This document shows, piece by piece, positions 1-7,526 of a stretch of DNA of 24,600 nucleotides. The position numbers were made by a program, and so were the translations under genes. Location: positions 1 through 24,600 of the forward strand of contig DJXC01000131.1 of the NCBI GenBank assembly GCA_002449575.1, in the 5' to 3' direction. This stretch comes from Ruminococcus sp. UBA7014 (GTDB lineage: Bacteria > Bacillota > Clostridia > Oscillospirales > Ruminococcaceae). Position 1 is the stretch's first letter. The number at the start of each line of letters is the position of its first letter. A model generated the notes under the pieces. That model was not told the origin of the DNA and searched no databases. It was given only the letters and a program-made list of their open reading frames with translations.

Positions 1-323
1 AGCATTTCTTCCCATAAGTCAATATTTAATGCCGTCTTGCCGTCTGACTTCTTCCAGTTTTTCTGCTTCCATGAATATACCCATTTTTTTGTAATACTGT
101 CTACAACATATTTACTGTCGGTTGTAATTGTCACGGAACAAGGCTCTTTCAGTTTTTTCAATCCCTCAATCACGGCTGTCATTTCCATGCGGTTGTTTGT
201 TGTATCTGCTTCGCCGCCGGAAAATTCCTTTTCATATTCCCCATAGCGCAGAATTGTTCCCCAGCCGCCTGCTCCCGGATTTCCGGAACATGCCCCGTCT
301 GTAAACATTTCGATATGCTTCAT
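1..323 (-). CDS. rnhA: Ribonuclease HI, N-terminal part (runs off the window edge)
   Basis: Reading the minus strand from the ATG at 323-321 gives 107 codons of an RNase HI. The enzyme cleaves the RNA strand of RNA-DNA hybrids, such as Okazaki primers and R-loops, in the cytoplasm. The start MKHIEMFTDGACSGNPG is the classic first strand and glycine-rich turn. Three of the four metal-binding acidic residues are visible: Asp9 (FTDGA), Glu47 (NNRMEMTA) and Asp69 (TTDSKY), followed by the basic region KKWVYSWKQKNWKK. The fourth acid and the C-terminus lie beyond position 1. An AAAGGG ribosome site precedes the ATG. A terminator-like hairpin separates it from acetate kinase upstream, so it may be transcribed separately. 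The family call is secure; the symbol assumes the usual bacterial type 1 enzyme. Confidence 0.93.
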   Translation of the reverse strand, partial: MKHIEMFTDGACSGNPGAGGWGTILRYGEYEKEFSGGEADTTNNRMEMTAVIEGLKKLKEPCSVTITTDSKYVVDSITKKWVYSWKQKNWKKSDGKTALNIDLWEEM

Positions 324-354
324 AAACTATCCCTTTCTGTATCAGAAATCACAA

Positions 355-378
355 CAGGGCAGAAAATTTTCTGCCCTG
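355..378 (-). terminator. Palindromic terminator-like hairpin after acetate kinase
   Basis: A perfect 24-nt palindrome (CAGGGCAGAAA, then TTTTCTGCCCTG) lies 32 nt past the ackA stop. On the minus strand it is followed by TTGTGATTTCTG, only moderately U-rich, so termination may be partial and leave some read-through into the RNase HI gene. Confidence 0.6.
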
Positions 379-409
379 TACTTGCAATCTTATCTTATTT
401 GTGTTATAA

Positions 410-1609
410 TTATTTAGAAATCAGTGCCAGTGTATCTCTTGCAATCAGCAGTTCTTCGTTTGTCGGTACGACCCAGACTTCTACTTTGGAATCTGCCTGA
501 GAAATCTTGCACAGCTTGCCTTTTAACCCTGCATTGGTGACAGTATCAATCTTGATGCCGAAAATATCCATATCTGCACATACTTCTTCACGCACATCAG
601 GCGCATTTTCACCAATGCCGCCGGTAAACAGTACTGCATCCAGTCCGTTCATTGCTGCGGCATATGCACCAATATATTTCTTAATCTGGTATACAAGCAT
701 ATCTTTGGAGAGCTGCGCTCTTTTGTTGCCCTGCGCACATGCAGCAGATACATCACGATTGTCAGAACCTACACCTGATACACCTAAGAATCCGGATTTT
801 TTATTCATGTAGTCAGACATTTCGGCAGGTGTGAAACCATGCTTTTCCATGACAAAAGTCACAGCAGACGGGTCTACACAGCCGGTTCTTGTTCCCATCA
901 GGACACCGTCAAGGGGTGTGAATCCCATAGAAGTATCTATGGATTTTCCGCCGTCTACTGCGGTGATAGAAGAACCATTGCCCAGATGACAGGAGACAAT
1001 CTTCAGATTTTTGATGTCCTTGCCCATTGCCTTTGCCAGTGCAGCAGATACAAATCTGTGAGATGTACCATGGAATCCGTACTTTCTGACATGCAGGCTT
1101 TCATAATCTTCATAGGGAAGTCCGAACATAAATGCTTTTTCCGGCATGGTCTGATGAAATGCAGTATCAAATACAACTGCCTGCGGTACAGATGCCGGCA
1201 TTACTTTCTTGCAGGCACGGAGTGCCAGTGCATGTGCATGATTATGCACTGGGGCAAGTTCACGGAGTTCATCAATCTTGTCAATGATTTCATCTGTTAC
1301 CAGTGTTGTTTCAGAAAATACTTCTGCACCCTGCACAATTCTGTGACCGACTGCGGCAATTTCACTCATATCTTTAATCACAGCGGCATCGCCTTTTGTC
1401 AGTACTTCCACAAGCTTCATAAAAGCTTCTGTATGTGTCGGAAATGCACAGTCTGCATCATAGGTTCTGCCGTCTGCGGTCTTGTGGGAAATATGTCCGT
1501 CAATTCCAATTCGGTCACAGTTGCCTTTTGCCAGTACACTTTCATCATCCATGTTCAGCAGCTGATACTTTAAAGAAGAACTGCCGGCATTTACTACCAG
1601 AATTAACAT
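410..1609 (-). CDS. ackA: Acetate kinase
   Basis: This 399-residue cytoplasmic enzyme makes ATP and acetate from acetyl phosphate and ADP, the last step of acetate fermentation, or runs in reverse. The length is typical. Family motifs are present in order: the N-terminal NAGSSSLKYQLL, VGHRIVQGAE with the substrate-binding Arg, VFDTAFHQTMP with the catalytic Asp, YGFHGTSHRFV, CHLGNGSS, MGTRTGCVDP with the catalytic Arg, FTGGIGENAPDVR, and the closing VVPTNEELLIARDT. The ATG at 1609 is preceded by AAAGGAAAGA at good spacing. The usual partner pta is not adjacent. The divergent neighbour is tmcAL, which itself uses acetate. A TATAAT-type promoter lies about 70 bp upstream. Confidence 0.97.
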   Translation of the reverse strand: MLILVVNAGSSSLKYQLLNMDDESVLAKGNCDRIGIDGHISHKTADGRTYDADCAFPTHTEAFMKLVEVLTKGDAAVIKDMSEIAAVGHRIVQGAEVFSETTLVTDEIIDKIDELRELAPVHNHAHALALRACKKVMPASVPQAVVFDTAFHQTMPEKAFMFGLPYEDYESLHVRKYGFHGTSHRFVSAALAKAMGKDIKNLKIVSCHLGNGSSITAVDGGKSIDTSMGFTPLDGVLMGTRTGCVDPSAVTFVMEKHGFTPAEMSDYMNKKSGFLGVSGVGSDNRDVSAACAQGNKRAQLSKDMLVYQIKKYIGAYAAAMNGLDAVLFTGGIGENAPDVREEVCADMDIFGIKIDTVTNAGLKGKLCKISQADSKVEVWVVPTNEELLIARDTLALISK

Positions 1610-1676
1610 AAAAATATCTTTCCTTTCGATTTGAAAAATTAAAAGTTTTTAATGCCTGAAAAGCACCCTATTACTT

Positions 1677-1704
1677 ATTATATACTTTTTTCAGAAAAAA
1701 GCAA
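1677..1704 (-). promoter_or_regulatory. Sigma-A-type promoter for ackA
   Basis: On the minus strand TTGCTT (1699-1704) and TATAAT (1677-1682) are separated by 16 nt, about 70 nt upstream of the ackA start. The -35 is imperfect. It overlaps a 12-bp dyad listed separately. Confidence 0.6.
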
Positions 1705-1719
1705 GTCTTTTTTCTGAAA
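1689..1719. repeat. 12-bp inverted repeat in the ackA/tmcAL divergent intergenic region
   Basis: TTTCAGAAAAAA at 1689-1700 and TTTTTTCTGAAA at 1708-1719 are perfect inverted arms around a 7-bp spacer. The dyad covers the -35 and spacer of the proposed ackA promoter. It could be an operator, or only an AT-rich structure. Confidence 0.55.
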
Positions 1720-1764
1720 TTCTGTGTATTTTCTGTAAATTATCCGGAAAGGAGTCCTTCTCGT

Positions 1765-2937
1765 ATGAAAACTGCTGCCATCATCTGCGAATATAATCCT
1801 CTGCATAACGGACATTGTTATCATATTCAGGAAACCAGAAAATCAGGTATCACACATTTGATAGCTTTGCTCAGTGATGATTTTGTTCAGCGGGGTGATG
1901 TCGCTTTATTACATAAATTTGACCGTGCGCAGCTTGCTGTACAAGCCGGGGCAGATTTGGTGCTTGCCCTCCCTGTACCCTTTTCTTGTGCTTCTGCTGA
2001 ACTTTATGCCGGAAAAGCTGTCAGACTTCTCCATGATTTGCATGTTGTGGATGTTCTTTCGTTCGGCTGCTGCGGAAATTTATCTTCTCTGGAATCGCTT
2101 GCTTCCGTCAGTCTGAAAATCCGGAATTCTTCCAGAATACAGGAACTCTTGAAATCTGGTCTTTCCTATCCGGCGGCAATGTGTCAGACGCTTTCTGAAA
2201 TACTTCCGCCGGAAACGGCTGCACTTCTTACTGACCCGAATAATCTGCTTGCCATCGAATATCTTAAAGCAATGAAAGAATTACGGGTACACTTTCAGCC
2301 GCTTGCTGTGCAGAGAAATACTGTTTCTCATGATAGTGCAGAAACTTCCGGAGTTTTTGCAAGTGCAAGCCTTATCCGGAGCAGATTTTTTCAGCAGCAG
2401 GAATATCAGACGTATCTCCCACATTTTACTGCACAGCTTCTTTCTGAAGCTAATACTGCCGATTTCTTACAGCTTGCATCTGTTATCCTCTATCAAATGC
2501 GCATGATGTCTGCATCTGATTTGTCAGTCCTTCCGGATATGAATTCTAATCTTGCAAGCCGTTTCTTAAAGGCGAAAAATGCCTGCTCTCTTCCGGAATT
2601 CCTGAATTCCGTCAAGTCCAGATGCTTCACAATGGCCAGAATCAAGAGAATTCTGCTTTATGCTCTTCTCGATATTCAGAAAAAAGATTTTCAGCAAACT
2701 ATCCCTTATGCAAGAGTTCTTGCATTTAATCAGAAAGGAACGGAACTGCTTCGGCTTATCAAAGAAAAAAGTACCATTCCTGTCGGTACTTCCCTTGCAA
2801 AACTCCGGAACTGTTCTCCACAGGCTGAACGCTTTGCACAGTTACAGGAAAATGCCGCCAGTCTTTACGGACTGGCTCAGAAACATGTCACTTCTGCGGA
2901 ACAGGAATTCCGTATGAAAATATCTCTCAAAAAATAA
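1765..2937 (+). CDS. tmcAL: tRNA(Met) cytidine acetate ligase (TmcAL, YlbM family)
   Basis: This 390-residue protein belongs to the nucleotidyltransferase family once known as YlbM/DUF795. The characterised member uses ATP and acetate to acetylate the wobble cytidine (C34) of elongator tRNA(Met), via acetyl-adenylate. The N-terminal nucleotide-binding motif CEYNPLHNGH (residues 8-17) is intact. It is followed by the family signatures SDDFVQRGDVALLHKFDRAQLAVQAGADLV and PVPFSCASAELYA. A strong AAAGGAG site precedes the ATG. The gene is divergent from ackA; in clostridia ylbM is often near pta/ackA, so the arrangement fits. The HAD gene follows 21 bp later and is probably co-transcribed. Confidence 0.93.
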   Translation: MKTAAIICEYNPLHNGHCYHIQETRKSGITHLIALLSDDFVQRGDVALLHKFDRAQLAVQAGADLVLALPVPFSCASAELYAGKAVRLLHDLHVVDVLSFGCCGNLSSLESLASVSLKIRNSSRIQELLKSGLSYPAAMCQTLSEILPPETAALLTDPNNLLAIEYLKAMKELRVHFQPLAVQRNTVSHDSAETSGVFASASLIRSRFFQQQEYQTYLPHFTAQLLSEANTADFLQLASVILYQMRMMSASDLSVLPDMNSNLASRFLKAKNACSLPEFLNSVKSRCFTMARIKRILLYALLDIQKKDFQQTIPYARVLAFNQKGTELLRLIKEKSTIPVGTSLAKLRNCSPQAERFAQLQENAASLYGLAQKHVTSAEQEFRMKISLKK

Positions 2938-2958
2938 AAGAAATGAGGAACTTGCTTT

Positions 2959-3636
2959 ATGTTTGACATTCACAATATCAGGGCTGCTGTTCTTGATATG
3001 GACGGTACTTTAATTGATTCTATGGGCATCTGGCATCAGATTGACAAAGACTTTTTCGCTGAACACAATCTTGTCCCGCCAGAAGGAATTTCCAATCAGG
3101 TCAATAAAATGACGATGCAGGAATGGGCGGATTTCTTTACCAGAGAATTCCACATTGGCATGACCGGAGAACAAGTGATTCAAAGAATCGGCGAAATGTG
3201 CTATACTTACTACGCTGAAAAAATTCCCCTGAAACCTTATGTTACTGATTTTCTTGACTTTCTCGACAGCAGAAATATCCGCTATGGCATTGCTACTGCT
3301 ACTTATCGCAAATCGGCAGAAGCTGCTCTTAAAAGACTCGGCATTCTTGACAGAATGCAGTTTATCCTCACTGCTGAAGAAATCCCCTCCAGCAAGAAAA
3401 CGCCTGAAATGTTCCTTAAAGCTGCGGAACGTCTCGGCAGTTCCGTGAAAGAGACTCTCGTTGTGGAAGACTCCCTGCACTGTATTCAGACTGCTGTCAG
3501 TGCCGGATTTCCTACAATTGCTGTCCATGATGCTTCTGTTCCGCCTCACGAACAAACCGAAATTCAGAAACTTGTTTCCCTTTATGGCTCTGATTTCAAA
3601 GAAATTCTTGCAAAAATGAATCCGGAACGGCTGTGA
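2959..3636 (+). CDS. HAD-superfamily phosphatase (beta-phosphoglucomutase-like)
   Basis: This 225-residue protein has the HAD motifs in order. The nucleophile motif VLDMDGTLIDS carries Asp13 and Asp15. A helical cap spans about residues 20-90. Motif II is GIATATYRK, the motif III lysine lies in SSKKTPEMF, and the acidic motif IV is VVEDSLHCIQTA. This layout fits subfamily I phosphatases and mutases such as phosphoglycolate phosphatase or beta-phosphoglucomutase. Substrate cannot be told from sequence. A GAGGAA ribosome site precedes the ATG. It lies 21 bp after tmcAL on the same strand and probably ends that transcript. The terminator begins inside the last codons. Confidence 0.88.
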   Translation: MFDIHNIRAAVLDMDGTLIDSMGIWHQIDKDFFAEHNLVPPEGISNQVNKMTMQEWADFFTREFHIGMTGEQVIQRIGEMCYTYYAEKIPLKPYVTDFLDFLDSRNIRYGIATATYRKSAEAALKRLGILDRMQFILTAEEIPSSKKTPEMFLKAAERLGSSVKETLVVEDSLHCIQTAVSAGFPTIAVHDASVPPHEQTEIQKLVSLYGSDFKEILAKMNPERL

Positions 3637-3655
3637 GCCGTTCCGGATTTTGTTC
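3619..3655 (+). terminator. Rho-independent terminator overlapping the HAD gene stop codon
   Basis: A 14-bp stem, AATCCGGAACGGCT paired with AGCCGTTCCGGATT, has a 3-nt loop. The left arm encodes the last residues of the HAD protein and the TGA stop sits in the loop/right arm. It is followed by TTGTTCAATTTT. The opposing gene ends at 3654, so the hairpin may also serve the other strand. Confidence 0.85.
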
Positions 3656-4205
3656 AATTTTCTTCTTCTGTCAGAATATAAATCACATCTGGGTCAGGGT
3701 CTTCCAGTTCGTCATATTCTTCCCGTGTCATTATCTGAATCCGGTGTTCCAGTGCCGTGATTGCCCGTTTTACCTGTGGCCAGAATGCTTCATAACTTTC
3801 TTTGTCAGTGGCTTCCCGTGTTCCTTCCGGAATTTTCCGGATTTCTACCGGCGGCAACTGATAGCGAATCATTTCGTCCGGCGGCTCAGTTCCCGGTGTA
3901 TCCGGTTCATAACGATAAGCATACAAGTCCAGAAACAGTCTGCCCGGCTCTGCTGTAAATAAACTCCCGATATACCATGTCAAATGAATATAATTCCCGT
4001 CAGAAGAAACCATTTTTTGCAGCTCTGTCTGTGTTTCTGCACCGGATTCCGTTACGCCTCTCATCATAAATGTGAATTCTGCCAAATCCAGACTATCATA
4101 AAATCTGTCTACTTCAATAGGAACAACATCCGCTTTCTTTTCTCCAAAAGAAATTAAATTCGTCAGTGGCAGCGTATCAATATATTTTCCGATTGCTTTC
4201 AGCAT
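3654..4205 (-). CDS. Hypothetical protein with a phage-tail/baseplate-like C-terminus
   Basis: This 183-residue acidic protein has no signal peptide or membrane segment. The last ~40 residues contain ALEHRIQIMTREEYDELE followed by DPDPDVIYILTEEEN. This resembles the short 'EYDALxxxDPxTIYxI' motif common at the ends of phage tail-fibre, baseplate and minor structural proteins. No other phage gene is nearby, so this could be a domesticated remnant or a host protein sharing the motif. The ATG at 4205 has AAAGGAGTGG upstream. It lies downstream of the purA/membrane-protein unit, beyond that unit's terminator. Function is unknown; the phage link is a recollection of motif style, not a search. Confidence 0.72.
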   Translation of the reverse strand: MLKAIGKYIDTLPLTNLISFGEKKADVVPIEVDRFYDSLDLAEFTFMMRGVTESGAETQTELQKMVSSDGNYIHLTWYIGSLFTAEPGRLFLDLYAYRYEPDTPGTEPPDEMIRYQLPPVEIRKIPEGTREATDKESYEAFWPQVKRAITALEHRIQIMTREEYDELEDPDPDVIYILTEEEN

Positions 4206-4234
4206 TGCAATCCACTCCTTTCATAAACAGCCCC

Positions 4235-4269
4235 AGAAAAAGAAAAACTGTACGTTTCCGTACAGTTTT
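4235..4269 (-). terminator. Rho-independent terminator after the purA unit
   Basis: An 11-bp stem (AAAACTGTACG paired with CGTACAGTTTT) is closed on the minus strand by a GAAA tetraloop and followed by TCTTTTTCT. It terminates the minus-strand transcript of purA and the membrane protein and isolates the 183-residue ORF. Confidence 0.88.
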
Positions 4270-4310
4270 CGTCAAATATTTACAATTCATTCACTGAAAA
4301 TTCAGATTTG

Positions 4311-5405
4311 TCAGGTGTTGCCGTATTTGTTATATTTCTCAATATCATCATTCGTTATAAGTGTGAACGCACTGAATCCACATGCCAGCAGTGCCACACC
4401 GTAAAGAATTCCGACAACTGCACCGCCGTTTTCTGTCTGCATCAGCAGCGGCACTCCCGGAAACAGCATCAGTCCGAAACCAACAATATCTAAAAACTTA
4501 CATAAGCCTTTCAGCTGCGGAATCGGTGCGGCTAACAGTAGTGAACCGATTCCCAGCACAATGCCTACATATCCGGCAATGCCTTTCAGCTTGACAACCA
4601 TGCCGCCTTCTCCGGCTTCTACTAACTTGTTTCCGACATTAAACAAATTCGAGAAAAATAAACAAAATGCCACTGCGCCTACAATTCCTACAAATGTCAG
4701 CATAAGCAGCGTTTTGAATCCTTTTTTTGCCTGTTCCCGTTCCTGCCGTTCACGCTCCTGCGCCATGCGGCGGCGGTTTTCCTGCTTTTCCTCTTCGGAA
4801 AGCTCCATCTGCGGCAAAGGTTCTTTTCGTGGCTGGGCGGCTTCCCGCTTTGCACGTTCCAAATCTTCGTCTTTGAACTGCGGCACATATTCTTCTGTTT
4901 CCGGTGCTTCTTCCAGCATGGCGGCTTCTTCTGCGCTTTCCTCTGCCGGAACGGGAGATTTCGGACGGAGTTCATTCGGAATCATTGGAGCAGGTATGCC
5001 GAGCTGCTGCGCACGCATGGTAACAACCTGCATTTGTTTTTCTGCATCCAGACCAATGAATGCAGCTTTTAAATTTTCATCAAACTGAAGTTTCTGACAG
5101 AATTCTTCTACCGGGTCATAAGCGGCAGGCTCTGCGCCGAGTAAATCTGCGGCGGCGGCATTCAGCAGCGCATCATGTGAGGCTGCTGGTTTGTCGTCCT
5201 GCCAGGTCTGCTCCGGTTCGTCAAGCAGGTCCTGCGTATCCAGAACCGGTGCGCCCTTTTTCTGGTCATTGCCTGTCCAGACGGCAGGCTCGTCGTCGAG
5301 CAGACCGGCTAAATCGGCATCATCAATTTTTGGTGCGCCTCTTTTTTCAGTTTCCTGATAGACGGGTTCTTCAAAACCGTCGAGCATATCGTCCAAATCA
5401 GACAT
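4311..5405 (-). CDS. Acidic multi-pass membrane protein of unknown function, coupled to purA
   Basis: I do not recognise this 364-residue protein. Residues 1-100 are acidic and contain a degenerate tandem repeat: KRGAPKIDDADLAGLLDDEP at about 21-40 and KKGAPVLDTQDLLDEP at about 49-64. Residues 180-228 are charged (EEEKQENRRRMAQERERQE) and probably form a coiled coil. Four hydrophobic segments follow, at about 231-253, 276-293, 303-322 and 328-348. No signal peptide precedes the long N-terminus, so it should be cytoplasmic. The ATG lies 11 nt past the purA stop, and its GAGGTG site overlaps that stop, indicating translational coupling. A link to purine supply or membrane signalling would be speculation. 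Confidence 0.85.
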   Translation of the reverse strand: MSDLDDMLDGFEEPVYQETEKRGAPKIDDADLAGLLDDEPAVWTGNDQKKGAPVLDTQDLLDEPEQTWQDDKPAASHDALLNAAAADLLGAEPAAYDPVEEFCQKLQFDENLKAAFIGLDAEKQMQVVTMRAQQLGIPAPMIPNELRPKSPVPAEESAEEAAMLEEAPETEEYVPQFKDEDLERAKREAAQPRKEPLPQMELSEEEKQENRRRMAQERERQEREQAKKGFKTLLMLTFVGIVGAVAFCLFFSNLFNVGNKLVEAGEGGMVVKLKGIAGYVGIVLGIGSLLLAAPIPQLKGLCKFLDIVGFGLMLFPGVPLLMQTENGGAVVGILYGVALLACGFSAFTLITNDDIEKYNKYGNT

Positions 5406-5416
5406 GTATTTTCACC

Positions 5417-6691
5417 TCAGCGTTCAATCATCTGGTCACGGTCAGGACCTACACCAACCATGCATACTTTGCATTCACAAAGTTCTTCCAGACGTTCGAT
5501 ATATTTCCGGCAGGTTTCCGGCAGGTCTTCAAACTTCCGGCAAGCAGTAATATCATCATCAAAGCCGGGGAAAGTTTCATAAACGGGCTGGCATTCTGCA
5601 AGTTCTTCCAGACTGGAGGGGAAATCATGCAGTTTTGTACCGTCTGCCTTGACGTATTCTGTACAGATTTTCAGGTCTCCGATGCCGGCAAGGGTATCCA
5701 GCTTGTTGATTGCCAGTCCGTCCAGACCGTTGACACGGACAGAATGTCTTACAATCACAGCATCGAACCAGCCTGTTCTTCTGGGTCTGCCTGTTGTTGT
5801 GCCGAATTCGCCGCCTTTGTTGCGGATAGTTTCGCCGGTTTCGTCAAACAGTTCTGTCGGGAAAGGTCCTTTGCCTACTCTTGTTGTATATGCCTTGGCA
5901 ACGCCAATAATATTATCAATCATCTTAGGTCCTATACCTGTTCCGACTGTGACACCGCCGGAAAGCGGATGGGAACTGGTGACAAACGGATAAGTACCAA
6001 AGTCAATATCCAGCAAAGTTGCCTGTGCGCCTTCAAATAAAATTGTTTTTCCGGCTTTGTAGGCTTCGTAAGTCAAAACAGAAACGTCTGCTACATAGGG
6101 CTTTAATCTTTCGCCATAGGCTGTATATTCTGCAATGACGGCATCCAAATCATGTGCCTGTCCGCCGTAGACAGCAGTAATTATCTTATTTTTCAGTTCT
6201 CCGGTGGAACGTGCTTTTTTTGCAAGCAGTTCCGGATTGACCAAATCACAGACACGAATGCCGCAGCGTTCGTATTTATCCATATAAGCAGGTCCAATGC
6301 CACGCTTGGTTGTGCCGATATCGTTGCCGCCACGGAATGCTTCTGAAAGTCCGTCAAGTGTAATATGCCACGGCATTACCACATGGGCACGAGGGTCAAT
6401 TTTCAGATTCTTTGTTGAAATTCCTCGGCTTTCCATTTCATCCAGTTCGCTGATAAAATCCTTCGGGTCAAGTACTACACCAGCACCAACCAGGCACTGT
6501 GTATCCGGATACAGTATTCCGGACGGTACTAAATGCAGTTTATAAGTCTGTCCGTTGCTTACGACAGTATGACCAGCATTGTTGCCGCCCTGTGAACGCA
6601 CAACTACCTGCGCACGGGATGCAAGAATATCAATGACCTTGCCTTTTCCTTCGTCGCCCCATTGTGTTCCGATTACAATATTTGCAGGCAT
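5417..6691 (-). CDS. purA: Adenylosuccinate synthetase
   Basis: This 424-residue cytoplasmic enzyme joins IMP and aspartate using GTP to form adenylosuccinate, the first committed step to AMP. The N-terminus IVIGTQWGDEGKGK carries the P-loop-like motif and catalytic Asp13; His41 is in NNAGHTVV. Other signatures are GTTKRGIGPAYMDK, SSHPLSGGVTVGTGIGP, GTTTGRPRRTGWFDA, the nucleotide-base motif NKLDTL, and GVGPDRD. The frame stays open for 47 codons upstream, but only the ATG at 6691 has a good ribosome site (AGAGGAAAAATAC) and gives the normal family N-terminus. The upstream part overlaps the promoter. It is co-transcribed with the downstream membrane protein. Confidence 0.97.
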   Translation of the reverse strand: MPANIVIGTQWGDEGKGKVIDILASRAQVVVRSQGGNNAGHTVVSNGQTYKLHLVPSGILYPDTQCLVGAGVVLDPKDFISELDEMESRGISTKNLKIDPRAHVVMPWHITLDGLSEAFRGGNDIGTTKRGIGPAYMDKYERCGIRVCDLVNPELLAKKARSTGELKNKIITAVYGGQAHDLDAVIAEYTAYGERLKPYVADVSVLTYEAYKAGKTILFEGAQATLLDIDFGTYPFVTSSHPLSGGVTVGTGIGPKMIDNIIGVAKAYTTRVGKGPFPTELFDETGETIRNKGGEFGTTTGRPRRTGWFDAVIVRHSVRVNGLDGLAINKLDTLAGIGDLKICTEYVKADGTKLHDFPSSLEELAECQPVYETFPGFDDDITACRKFEDLPETCRKYIERLEELCECKVCMVGVGPDRDQMIER

Positions 6692-6755
6692 GTATTTTTC
6701 CTCTTTTCCTGATATTTTCTGTTTTTTTCTGAAAAACAGAATGACATACATGTAT

Positions 6756-6784
6756 ATTATAACAGATATATCACAGAATTGCAA
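6756..6784 (-). promoter_or_regulatory. Sigma-A-type promoter for purA
   Basis: TTGCAA (6779-6784) and TATAAT (6756-6761) lie on the minus strand with exactly 17 nt between them, about 65 nt upstream of the purA ATG. The -35 begins 11 bp beyond the U-run of the previous gene's terminator. I see no obvious PurR box or guanine-type riboswitch in the short leader. Confidence 0.85.
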
Positions 6785-6794
6785 GTGTTTTTTC

Positions 6795-6828
6795 AAAAAA
6801 ATTCTGCCGGATTCTGTATCCGGCAGAA
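6795..6828 (-). terminator. Rho-independent terminator of the small membrane protein gene
   Basis: An 11-bp stem (TTCTGCCGGAT paired with ATCCGGCAGAA) with a 5-nt loop is followed on the minus strand by seven Ts. It starts 7 nt past the stop at 6836. Confidence 0.92.
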
Positions 6829-6835
6829 ACATTTT

Positions 6836-7207
6836 TTACTTTTGTTCACTATATCTCTTGACCTGTTCTTTTGTCATTGTTACAGTGGCATCTTTTGGGA
6901 AAAGAATGATATTTTCTTCCGGTACATAAATCCATGTTTCCACACCGGAACTGTTCTTCAGTGTCACTCTGTAATTATTCCCCGCATCTCTTGCAGAAAC
7001 AGCAGTAATTTCTGTCACTGTATATTCTACTTCTGTAGTCTGGTCAAGGTCATAGCCGATTTTTGCGGCACTCAGACCACCTACAAGAAGCAGGATACCA
7101 ATAATAATTGTTGCTATTTTTCCGTGGTTCAGCAGCATGAGCAATCCGAGTGCTGCAAGCAGTCCGCCGCCGATTAAAACCCACATTCCCAAGCTTAAAC
7201 TAGCCAT
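6836..7207 (-). CDS. Small two-helix membrane protein, unknown function
   Basis: A protein of 123 residues with two hydrophobic segments, at about 6-26 and 31-52. A soluble tail of about 70 residues follows (VEYTVTEITAVSARDAGNNYRVTLKNSSGVETWIYVPEENI), with alternating hydrophobics typical of a small beta-barrel or OB-like fold. The reading frame is open further upstream, but the ATG at 7207 has an AGGGGGG site, and the upstream part would cover the promoter. It has its own promoter and terminator, so it is monocistronic. I do not recognise a family; an NfeD-like or DUF-type membrane protein is possible. Confidence 0.83.
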   Translation of the reverse strand: MASLSLGMWVLIGGGLLAALGLLMLLNHGKIATIIIGILLLVGGLSAAKIGYDLDQTTEVEYTVTEITAVSARDAGNNYRVTLKNSSGVETWIYVPEENIILFPKDATVTMTKEQVKRYSEQK

Positions 7208-7238
7208 AATCTTTGCCCCCCTCTTGCATATTTTCTTT

Positions 7239-7267
7239 ATTATAACATATCTTTCCAAAAAAATCAA
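7239..7267 (-). promoter_or_regulatory. Sigma-A-type promoter for the small membrane protein
   Basis: TTGATT (7262-7267) and TATAAT (7239-7244) lie on the minus strand with a 17-nt spacer, about 30 nt upstream of the ATG at 7207. Confidence 0.82.
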
Positions 7268-7487
7268 TATCAAAATTCAAAGAAAATTTAAAAAAAATTA
7301 ATTTTTTATTTATTTTTTGCTGTCATGAATTTCCAGTTGCAAAATCTGATTTTCTGCATAGAATATCATCAGCAGAAGTTTCTTTGCATTTCAAAAGAGA
7401 GTGGTATGATTCTGTACTGTGCAGAGTCAGCCTGCAAACTTGCTCTCTGCACAGCAGAAATTCTCAGAACTCTGCTTTTTGAATAAT
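7268..7487. other. Gene-free stretch with an inverted repeat
   Basis: About 220 bp between the promoter of the small membrane protein and the ftsH terminator. The left third is AT-rich. CTGTGCAGAG at 7417-7426 and CTCTGCACAG at 7445-7454 form a perfect 10-bp inverted repeat around an 18-nt loop. There is no U-run on either side, so it is not an obvious terminator. I see no credible ORF on either strand. Confidence 0.55.
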
Positions 7488-7516
7488 AAAGCCCCTGTGC
7501 GTACGGCAGGGGCTTT
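7482..7516 (-). terminator. Rho-independent terminator of ftsH
   Basis: A 10-bp stem (AAAGCCCCTG paired with CAGGGGCTTT) with a 9-nt loop is followed on the minus strand by ATTATTC. It lies just past the ftsH stop at 7527 and ends the whole rnjA-to-ftsH block. Confidence 0.85.
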
Positions 7517-7526
7517 TGTTATGCTA

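Noticed and set aside
839..1573. 244-codon plus-strand ORF opposite acetate kinase
   Set aside because: Antisense shadow of ackA; Cys-rich low-quality protein with no start signal.
4561..5088. 175-codon plus-strand ORF opposite the purA-linked membrane protein
   Set aside because: Ser-rich antisense shadow of the real gene; no ribosome site.
6692..6832. 47-codon N-terminal extension of PurA
   Set aside because: It would be read through the purA promoter and lacks a ribosome site. The family N-terminus begins exactly at the ATG at 6691.
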